Source of the DNA: Helianthus annuus
Taxonomy: Eukaryota > Streptophyta > Magnoliopsida > Asterales > Asteraceae
Direction: 5' to 3'
Assembly: GCF_002127325.2 (NCBI RefSeq)
Contig: NC_035443.2
Location: 27,185,838 to 27,249,837 of the forward strand
DNA: 64,000 bases
Below are positions 55,914 to 64,000 of this stretch, in pieces (the first letter of the stretch is position 1; each line of letters starts with the position of its first letter). The translations under genes and the position numbers were made by a program. The notes beneath the pieces are model-generated. The model saw only the letters and a list, made by a program, of their open reading frames with translations, did not search any database and was not told the DNA's origin.

Positions 55914-56580
55914 GTAAGTTTAGGCCTTTTAGTTTTGAAACTACAAATTTTAAGAAAGGTTAAAATGTTTTGGTTTTCGTATTTTTGAAGTATATAATTA
56001 TTTTTTCGAATTAAAAGCTAGATAACTAAGGCTGGGTGGAATGGAATACAGCCTAGGGGCTCCATTCCGCCACACCGACACATAAGCCACGTTAGTGACA
56101 CGTAAGCAATGCTGCCCCATTTAACAATAAAAAATGGGTTAAAGCCCCACAATGGCGCCCCTTATTTTTCTTTTAGTTTAAAGTGAAGTGTGCCTCACAA
56201 AAAATTGTTTTTCCTCGTTATTTTGCTCGTGAGAAGGTCAATAGCATTGTGACAATGAGGGAAGGGGCTCTGTTAGTTTTTATTGTGCTGGGATGGAGGG
56301 GGCGTTATTACTTTTTATTATGCTGAGGTGCAGCCGTGCAGGGGTACCCATACCACGTACCCGACAAAAATCATTAAATGAAAAGTTAATCTAATCTTTC
56401 AAAATGATGGTATGGCAGTTAGTGGCATGTTGACCTTTCTTTAAATTGGAGGTCAGCTTCCAAGATTACCAAAATAACGTTATTTTCCTAAACAGTGAAC
56501 AAGAACAAAGTTGTTTATTATTTTTAATATGATTTGCCCATTTGAAACAAGGTAATATTGGTGTTCTTTGTTCTTGACAG
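55914..56580 (+). other. Intron 6 of the receptor kinase
   Basis: GT-AG, 667 bp. A GC-richer block at 56,030-56,350 (GGCTGGGTGGAATGGAATAC…) looks like an inserted MITE, but no termini were defined. Confidence 0.5.
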
Positions 56581-56883
56581 GCATGGAGACTCCATAATGA
56601 AGACCAGTCTTTGCAATTAGTTGCTAAATGCCTAGGTGAATCCATCAATGTGTCTCAAGTTCAACGATCAATCCATGTTGGTTTGCTGTGTGTTCAATGT
56701 CACCCATAAGATAGGCCAACTACGACTTCTGTTATCCGAATGTTGGAGAGTGAGGGTCCATTGCCTTCACCCAAAGAGCCAGGATTTTATGTTGGAAAAA
56801 CTAAGCAAGATATTCCGTTTACAAGTTCACAAGAAACGAGTTCAACCAATGAACTAAGCATTTCAACATTGAATGGTAGATAA
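56581..56883 (+). pseudogene. Receptor kinase exon 7 with premature stop
   Basis: Acceptor TTCTTGACAG at 56,580. Encodes AWRLHNEDQSL…VGLLCVQCHP, then TAA at 56,707-56,709 where relatives have Glu or Asp before (D/E)RP. The frame then stays open through RPTTTSVIRMLES and a serine-rich tail …ISTLNGR to the native stop at 56,881-56,883. The open tail shows the nonsense change is recent. Confidence 0.88.
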
Positions 56884-57036
56884 AACGAAAGTTTCATGTA
56901 ATAGAAAAAATAAGATCATATTATCAAAAAAAAAAAAAAAAACTTAACGAGCTAAAGTTGTATTAAATAAACAAATAATTTAAATTAAGATATGCTCTCT
57001 AGTGGTATTCACATGTAAAAAAACGTTTAAAAAAAA
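56884..57036. other. 3' flank of the receptor kinase
   Basis: AT-rich with an A17-type run near 56,925-56,942. Probably 3' untranslated sequence. Confidence 0.35.
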
Positions 57037-57190
57037 GAGTAAATTGCAATTTGTGTCCCGGGGGTAATTGGGTGGCATTTGAGTCCTCATAATGATAACT
57101 TCAGTGTCAGAGTCCCCATTGTCTTAAAACAATACAATTAGAGTCTCTACCACTAAATTGGTTTGTTTTTAACATATTAACCAGTGTCCC

Positions 57191-58760
57191 TCCCTCCCTC
57201 CCTGGCGTTTCTAACATATTTTCAGTTTTTTAGCGTAAAGACCCAAGCTTACATAACTCAAAATTTATAAAACTTTTGCATTTACACATAAGTAATGCAA
57301 TTAAACATACATATAATATTTCGGATTTACTAAAAGTTCATAAGTATTTAAACACTTTAACGCTTTAAATACGTTAACACGTTAATAAAATATAAAACAA
57401 TTAAAAAGTTCATAATTGTTTGGGTTCGTAAAGTAAAATAACGAAACTAAATGGAAGCTTGAACTTCGATTGCGTTCGGTTCGTCCATTATGCTTGATCA
57501 TCATCCGTAAGGTCCTAGCTATCACCTATACACCAATAACAACTTATATGTTAGTTATATGGTGCTTAGACATGGATTTGTAACCCAAAAATAGCAAACA
57601 AATAAACAAAATCATTTTTATGCTACGGCATACGGCACACTTCTAAAATTTTGGGCAGTAGATGGTTGCCAACCGTAGCTTATGGTTGCCAACCGTAGCT
57701 TATGGTTGAGCTGATCTGCATCTTTATTCCAGTTTTGCCCTTATACTAAATTTTCCATATCTTTCCGTTTACTCGTCCGTTTCGCATGAAACTTTTTCCT
57801 ACATGTTCGTAAAACATACATTTGCCCACATTTCTATCTTAGTGAACCCATGATCCGTATTCACAAAAGTTTTTTTACGCTATTGAATTCAATATATATA
57901 TTTTAAATAATTGACCTGTTTGCATATTTAAGCAAACGATCTCACAGATGTTATATCTTCTCGCAAGAACATTACTTTTACGACTATACCCATAACCCGG
58001 GTTATTGTTCTTTCATTTTATGCATCCGTTATCCGGTTCGTGCTTCTCCCAGTTTAACCCGTTCGACCCTTCAAAGGCCGAACTTTGAATAATCCGAATT
58101 CTTTTTAAGAATTGCAAACCTTTCCATCATGGCTCATTAACCGAATTCGTTTATTTATAGTTCACGCTCCCACTTATAATTTTCATTTATATATCATCAC
58201 AACTTCAAATGTGATGGATCGTGAATGGGAGAAATAATTATATACCCATTCTACCCCCAAGTTAGACATTTCTACCAAAATGACCCATTACATAGCTTTA
58301 AGCTAAAATGGTTTAAGCCTTCTATTTTATACTACCGTAAGGATTGGCCGAATTATAAAACTCATATTTAAACTACCCTTAAGGGTCATTTTCCCGGTTT
58401 ATCATTTGACTGCGTTTTGGTCAACTTTAGTCTTTTTAATCACGAAGGACATTTTAAAAGCTTGTTTTGACCAAGTATACTCTCTTAACCGTATTCCATT
58501 TTAAATTCTTTATGTCTGTAAGAACATAATATCTAAATTTCAATTCGCTTAATATACCTTACTTCAGGGAATCCAAAGCCCATCCACGACTCGATTAACT
58601 CTCGTTGGACATTAAGTCCTCATTGAGAGTTTGACCCATTACACGTACCTGGCTCGGGTCATAGCATTGACCCGTTTTAATACCTTGCAATATCAATTGC
58701 TAATTGAAAGCAATGCAAGTCATACGCTATTCTCCCTTTGAGTACAAAAACTTGAAAAGC
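57191..58760. other. Probable LTR-retrotransposon remains, unresolved
   Basis: AT-rich non-coding sequence with no ORF. A 22-bp direct repeat, AGTAGATGGTTGCCAACCGT-like text, is seen at 57,658-57,705 (TTGCCAACCGTAGCTTATGG twice). Vocabulary such as TTTGACCCG and GGCCGAACTTTG recurs here and at 60,540-60,620, suggesting a decayed LTR. Confidence 0.35.
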
Positions 58761-58780
58761 AACCATTAGTCATTGTTGCC

Positions 58781-59132
58781 AAATGGTGATAACATCGCCA
58801 TTTGACCCGTTTGGCCCAAATGACCATTTTATCATTGTGAGATGGTGTTTATTTTCCATCTCATCCACGTAGCCTGTTTCGGTTTACACCATACGATCAA
58901 ATTACTTAAAAATCATCTCTTAATTGGTTTGACCCATCATGGCTTACACCATAGGGTTTTTGTTTAAAACTATTATTTATCCGTCAACTCGTGACCAAAT
59001 TACCAATTTGTCCTATTTACCCATTATGGTTTACACCATAAGGTAACTTTTGAAAACTCCTTGTTTATTCGTCATCACTTGACCGAATTACCGTTCAACC
59101 CCTTTTTGTCATCAAATATGGTTTCTCACCAT
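58781..59132. promoter_or_regulatory. ATGG/CCAT hairpin cluster in LTR-like DNA
   Basis: Successive inverted repeats: 58,781-58,803 (AAATGGTGAT/ATCGCCATTT, 3-base loop), 58,838-58,863 (TGAGATGG/CCATCTCA), 58,939-58,952 (ATGG-CTTACA-CCAT), 59,024-59,041 (TTATGG-TTTACA-CCATAA) and 59,118-59,132 (ATGGT-TTCTC-ACCAT). All keep a GG/CC core next to the loop with varied outer pairs. Confidence 0.5.
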
Positions 59133-59219
59133 TTGGTTCCGACCTGTAAGGACCTGCAAAAATGACCTACAACACTCCATAAGTAAAAACCCGGACCCCT
59201 AAAACCCTAAGCCTTGTGA

Positions 59220-59580
59220 AAAATCAAGAAATCCAATTTTGTTGATCTGTCGCGGGCTCCGTAAGACTTAAGGAAAGCTTATGCGGGGCGCGACAACTTG
59301 GCAAGTCTCCGGATAAGATTTAGGCCACGTGTCAGACACGTGGCAAACCTACGGGGTGACACGGCAGCCCTAGCCGTAGCTAGGGTGGCCCTCGCGAGCC
59401 GCGTAGGTTATTCTTCGAGTTTACGTGGGCCGCGTAAAACTCAAATTTCAGCTATAAAAGGGACGTTGCATGGCTTTCTTCTGTGTTCGAAAAATCAGTT
59501 CAAAAGATGTTCTATACTGCTCAAATTTTGTGTATTCAGGTGTCGAAACTCTGGTACGATTACAGGGTAATAACTCGATC
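59220..59580 (+). promoter_or_regulatory. LTR-like promoter region with TATA box
   Basis: A GC-richer block (CCACGTGTCAGACACGTGGC palindrome at about 59,324-59,343) is followed by GCTATAAAAGGGACG near 59,451-59,465, a good plant TATA box. This arrangement is typical of the U3/R boundary in a plant gypsy LTR. A small frame at 59,298-59,570 is not convincing as a gene. Confidence 0.45.
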
Positions 59581-60399
59581 ATTGCTATGATACAATGTCT
59601 GATCTATTGAAACCGATCTGATGGATGTTTAAGTGGTGCCCGAACTCGGGCTATACTTTGTCATTCGTCGTGAGGGTTTTGATTTCGTGAGTTATCGTAA
59701 ATGTTGTATTAAGTTACTAACCTAGTTTCGTGTGCACTGTTATTTAACTAGGTTACCAGGCTTAATCAGTAGGCAAAACTCTGTCCAACTAAACTTGCAA
59801 TGTGAGTCATTCTCTTTTTACCAACTTGTTTACAAAACCCTAAATGTTTTCCAGTTACACTTTGTAGTGATTAAGTCTTTGCTAATCTTTAATTACTAGC
59901 AGTATGTGGGGGTTTTGTGCACATTACGGCTAATGATTTATCACTCTTAGGTGGGCGAGCCTAATTATAAGATATGTCCACAGTCATAGATCTGGTCGAG
60001 TGACAACTGGACCAGATAATTATAAGATAGGGGCAAATGTAAAAACTCTTAATGCTGTAAATTGTAACAATGTGTCGTTTTGTGCAAATTGAATGACTCG
60101 CCAGTATTTCCCCGCTGATAAAATCTTTTTAAACATGTTTCAGATGATTTACTGTGAACCAGGAAAAGTGCCGCGTAGCACTACCAGCATGGATAAAGTG
60201 GCTCAGTAAATAAATAAACATGTTTTTGTAATCAAGGAATTTCCCCGTGGAATTCTTTTGTTGTAAATTACGGGGTTTGTCCAAAATTATGAAATAAAAT
60301 AAAGGAGTGTTTTCAATTTAAACGGTCATGTTAAAATTTCCGTTGCCAAATTAAAATACCAATACCACGGGTTTTCTGCCTCGCGGTGCTTGAACCAGG

Positions 60400-61576
60400 A
60401 AACTGGAACGAGGGTCGTGACACAACCCGTATCATTCTGCGCCGAAACGTCATATTTCAAATACTAAATTACCTTATTCTTAACCAATACAAAAAGTATG
60501 TGTTCTACTTAAAAGATATAAGCTTTACTTACTTTGCATCCGATTATGCTTCTTCCGCGTATTTGATCCATTTGACCCGCTTCATCCCAAGCTTCCACCT
60601 AGCCTGTCAAGCGTTAAACTATCATTTATCATTCCCAAGTTGGTTAGATTAGTAATTATTTATTACGACTATCCCACCTTACGGATTTTATATCAAAATT
60701 ACCGTTTGATCTTATTATAGGTCAGTTTGACTTTTAAAAGTCAACTGCCTATTAACACATACAAACCCACAAATAAGTTCAACAAACTCATTTAGGCATT
60801 TCGTTAATTACCTGGTAGGCACTATTCTTAGGCCACCATTATAACTACGTTCCCCAACCAAGTTCATGCAATTGTTAACATCAAGTTACCATAGTTTCTA
60901 CCATCATATGCTAATCTATCAATCATTATACAAGAACTTGGGATTGTTTTATTACCACAAAACAAACGATTGCATCATATGTATGAAATCTACCCGAACA
61001 CCAAATTTAGCCAAAGGCTTTAAACATTCACATACACATGATGATTTCTAGTAACTAATAACATGAGTATTTCATCAATTCAATTATATCATCAAAACCC
61101 ACTTCATAGTCTACTTGTTGATCACTTACAAGTAACCTTATATCAAATATTTTCATAATTTCCTTATGTTTAACAAAATTAAGCATACATCTATACCTAA
61201 TTTCATCTTTGGATCATAATCCAACAACCTAATTGCAAGTATTCTACTTATCTCAAATTACAACTTTCACCAATCTAGGTTTTGAACATACCTTGCGATC
61301 CCCTTGTCTAGGTGATTGTAAATATACATTCATGCACGAATTTGAGGTCCAATTTCCTCTTCAATTTGATGATTCTTGGACCCTTGTCTCCACCTCCTGA
61401 TGATCGACATACACACACACTATGTGTGTGTTATGTCTAAATTTTGTTTTTAAAATACAAGTTTCCCTTTTGATAACTTTGCTCCCTCCAGTTTGAGATT
61501 TCAATTATAACCGGATAAAATATCCATCACTTAACAATACGAATAATTAACTAGGTTAATTACTAAGTTCGGGGGA
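60400..61576 (+). other. Possible LTR end, internal remnant and polypurine tract
   Basis: GAGGGTCGTGACA at about 60,411-60,423 looks like a gypsy LTR end. AGTTCGGGGGA at 61,566-61,576 followed by TGTTACAACCCGACTT looks like a polypurine tract and LTR start. The 1.1 kb between has no protein similarity and would be a deleted internal region. Boundaries are tentative. Confidence 0.35.
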
Positions 61577-62224
61577 TGTTACAACCCGACTTAGATCATG
61601 TACCGATAGTCTCGAGCCTTTTATAAACCTTATTCTAAAAGGCGTTCACCTATCTTTTATTTAACAGTAGGTTTATTTAATTAAATCTGAAGTTTACCGG
61701 GTTAGTTTTTAACACTAATGGTATTTTATCCGCTCTTTAATATTAATGTGGTTTGATTACCAAACATTTTTGAGGTGTTGCATATAAAAATAATATACGT
61801 TCATTCTTGGGTCCGAAGGGTATTTAATATATAGTAAAATGAGTCCTTATGGCTTTTAGTTGATATGAAATATATTGAAAATGTGTATTTGACAAATATT
61901 AACGTACAATTAACATAAAACAATGTCCACTCATAATACTAACATGAGATTAACATACCAAAAGTCATAAAATCAACATAAGATTAATATTAAACCCTAC
62001 AAATAAGTCCTAGGATATGTGCATGGGGTTGTCATCGCGGGCGAAACACCCGTGACCACATAAACGTCCACCTAATGAAAAACACCCATGATCCCTTAAA
62101 CGTACAGATCGAACAACCCTACAACAACTCGAACCTGCATCGTGAGCTCACCAAGGGGACCAACGATCACTGTAATCTCAGGTTCAAAATTTGGGACGCA
62201 CAAGCATGATTCCGACTACAATTA
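61577..62224 (+). other. Possible 3' LTR remnant
   Basis: Starts TGTTACAACCCGACTTAG and continues as AT-rich non-coding DNA. The far end was not identified. Confidence 0.3.
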
Positions 62225-62525
62225 AAGTAGACTAATCAACTGGTATCAACTAAATTAACCAAAATAAGTAAAGTGATTAATGTGAATCAACCGACATTTA
62301 CCAAAATAAGTAAACTAATCAATGGGTATCAACCATATGAACCAAAATAAGTAAACTAATCAATGGGTATCAACCAACCATATGAAACAAAATAAGTATA
62401 CTGATCCATGTAAATCAACCGACATTAACCAAAATAAGTAAACTAATCAATAGGTATCAACTGATATTATCGAAATTATCCAAAATAAAGTAAACTAATC
62501 AACGTGTATTAACCAATTTAACTAA
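62225..62525. repeat. Minisatellite, unit about 57-63 bp
   Basis: Repeats of AACCAAAATAAGTAAACTAA followed by TCAATGGGTATCAACC, about five units. A relative with AACTAAATCAAGTAAAC occurs at 62,920-63,000. Confidence 0.7.
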
Positions 62526-63714
62526 ATCATCATCATCATACCCAGTATATCCCACCAATAGCAAAGCTAAGGTAAGGCTAAGGATGGTAAGATGTAGACA
62601 GACTTACCTCTACCCTGTAGGAATAGAGAGGCTGCTTCAAGTGAGACCCTCGGCTCAGCAGTAGTTTTGCATCAAGCCTTAGACATAAGGCACATAACAC
62701 TCAACAATTAGGAAAAAAGCCGATTAGTACATGTACTCCCTTGTCTTTCGGATATCAATGCCACCACATGAGCATGATTAAACGTCCCTCGCTTTTTAAC
62801 GTTACTTTCACGAAATTAGTAAAATAACGTTAAAATTAGTGCACTTTCACTTTTGTCCCCCCCCCAAGGACCCATATATACATTATATGTGCATACCGCA
62901 AGCGGGGTGTAAACCAATTTAACTAAATCAAGTAAACTAACGAACACGTATTAATCAAACTAACCAAATCAAGTAAACAAATCAACGCGTGTTAAGCAGA
63001 TTACCTCCCACACCACGGTGAACGGAGATAAATTGTGATTGAATCGGCATTGTGGCTGGATCGGGTTGGGTATGGGTATTGGTTGGATCAGGTTGAGTAT
63101 GTGCTAGATTGAGTAGGGTAAGGCTGGACCGGGTTGGGTATGAGGCTAGATTGGGTTGGGTAAGGCTGGATTAGGTTGGGTAAGGCTAGATTGGGTTGGG
63201 TATGGGATTAGGTGGGGTTGGGTTAGGTTGGGTTTGGTTTGGTTTTGAGCTTGAGGTGGAGTTGTATAGTGGTTGTTCGAAGTGGTTGTTTCATGGTGGT
63301 GGTTCGAAGTGGTGGTTTCACGGTGGTTTGAAGTGGCGGTTGACTCATTGGTTTCATAGTGGTTTGAAGTTGAGGTTGACTCATGGTGGTTCGAAGTGGT
63401 GGTGACGATGGCTCGTGGTGGGTTTGAACGGTGGGTCTTAGGTTTATGTTTGGTGGTCACCGGAAGCCGGAATGGAGAAGAGGAGAAAAGGGTTTGGTGG
63501 TCACTAGAAGCCGGGAAGGAGAAGAGGAGAAGACCCACTGGTCTTCGTGGTCACTAGAAGGGGAGAGGGAAGGAGAAGAGGAAAATGTGGAGACCCAAGC
63601 TCAAAATAGAAAATTATTATTTAAGGGGGTAAGGTTGTTAAACTTTCTAAAAAATGGTAAAAAGACTCTTTTGCCCTCATACAAAATCGTAAAATTATTG
63701 GTTAGTCCTCAGTT
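62526..63714. other. Non-coding, with G/T-rich simple repeats
   Basis: 62,526-63,000: AT-rich, nothing recognisable except a C10 run near 62,858. 63,050-63,240: degenerate GGTTGGGTAAGGCTGGATT repeats. 63,240-63,430: GTGGTTCGAAGTGGTGG repeats. Frames on both strands here are low-complexity and not called. Confidence 0.5.
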
Positions 63715-63871
63715 TGTTATCTTTTAATTGTAAAAACAAACCGAGTTAGTGACAAGGACTTTATTTGTAGCGCTTTTAAATAATGGGCACCGAGAGGTCA
63801 TCGAACTCTTATTGTGGGGACTTAAGTGTACACCGCCCAATTACCTTAGGGACGCAAACTACAGTTTACTC
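63715..63871 (-). repeat. Right inverted repeat of the candidate Mutator-like element
   Basis: Pairs with 57,037-57,190. It ends CAAACTACAGTTTACTC at 63,871. Confidence 0.5.
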
Positions 63872-64000
63872 AATAAAAAATAACAAAAAACAGAGCATGA
63901 TGTCTTACCTCATTTAAATTTTAAATCTAAAAATATATAAATTTTATATCTATTTTTTTCATAATTAAACATGTTATAATTAAAATGTCACACATTTCCT
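63872..64000. other. Flank, nothing recognised
   Basis: AT-rich sequence to the end of the window. Confidence 0.4.

Larger units (their letters stand above)
57037..63871. mobile_element. Candidate large Mutator-like element bounded by about 150-bp inverted repeats
   Basis: The left end (GAGTAAATTGCAATTTGTGT…GGTAATTGGG) and the reverse complement of the right end (GAGTAAACTGTAGTTTGCGT…GGTAATTGGG) align over about 150 bp, including GAGTCCCCA/AAGTCCCCA and GGTTTGTTTTTA. The flanks are A-rich, so a 9-bp TSD cannot be judged. No transposase was seen. The interior holds gypsy LTR remains and minisatellites. It could instead be two separate MITEs in opposite orientation. Confidence 0.45.

Noticed and set aside
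63146..63727. Opposite-strand frames with Thr/Ser/His or Gly/Trp repeats
   Set aside because: Products of GTGGTTCGAAGTGG and GGTTGGGTAAGG simple repeats.

Overview
The window is plant nuclear DNA. Plant-type GT-AG introns, a seven-exon S-locus (G-type lectin) receptor-like kinase gene, a euAP2-type AP2 exon and dense nested Ty1/copia and Ty3/gypsy LTR retrotransposons all point to a eudicot. The style of the repeat families suggests Asteraceae, but that is an impression from memory and cannot be tested here. No tRNA, rRNA or CRISPR array was seen. All boundaries were read by eye from LTR ends, primer-binding sites, target-site duplications (TSDs) and splice-phase arithmetic.

Layout. 1-4.1 kb: a minus-strand four-exon gene for an unrecognised 156-aa protein, whose second intron holds an orphan AP2-domain exon. 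4.5-6.4 kb: a duplicated transposon end and a minisatellite. 7.7-19.7 kb: three nested retroelements. A copia remnant (E, TSD TATAT) contains a decayed minus-strand gypsy (A, TSD TTCGG), whose right-hand LTR contains a solo LTR of a second gypsy family (B, TSD GCATG). 19.7-25.5 kb: flank with three DNA-transposon derivatives (CACTA, hAT-like, Mutator-like), then the first exon of the receptor kinase, cut by copia element C. At 25,511/25,512 the copia sequence is joined to the tail of a gypsy B LTR, followed by the nearly intact gypsy B (gag-pol 26.2-30.9 kb) and its 3' LTR. From 30,981 to 39,947 the block 15,554-25,511 is repeated almost base for base, without the CACTA insertion. 38.4-56.9 kb: the full receptor kinase gene, interrupted by complete copia C in exon 1 and complete copia D in intron 2, and ended by a nonsense codon in the last exon. 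57.0-63.9 kb: a stretch bounded by about 150-bp inverted repeats, holding gypsy LTR remains and minisatellites.

How it fits together. The best history is: E, then A into E, then B into A; C into the kinase exon; a roughly 15-kb tandem duplication with a 2-bp microhomology junction; loss of the left B element to a solo LTR; CACTA insertion in the left copy only. Copia D, with identical LTRs, is very young. A chimeric or two-haplotype assembly could mimic the duplication and is flagged.

The most unusual signal is in LTR non-coding DNA. Gypsy B LTRs carry a tandem array of hairpins with a constant AAGCC loop and stems that change by paired substitutions. The unrelated-looking LTR of gypsy A carries hairpins with a constant GGGGA loop (sense strand), and a third remnant at 58.8-59.1 kb has ATGG/CCAT hairpins. 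Gypsy B also has an in-frame 90-bp GT-AG intron near the start of gag.
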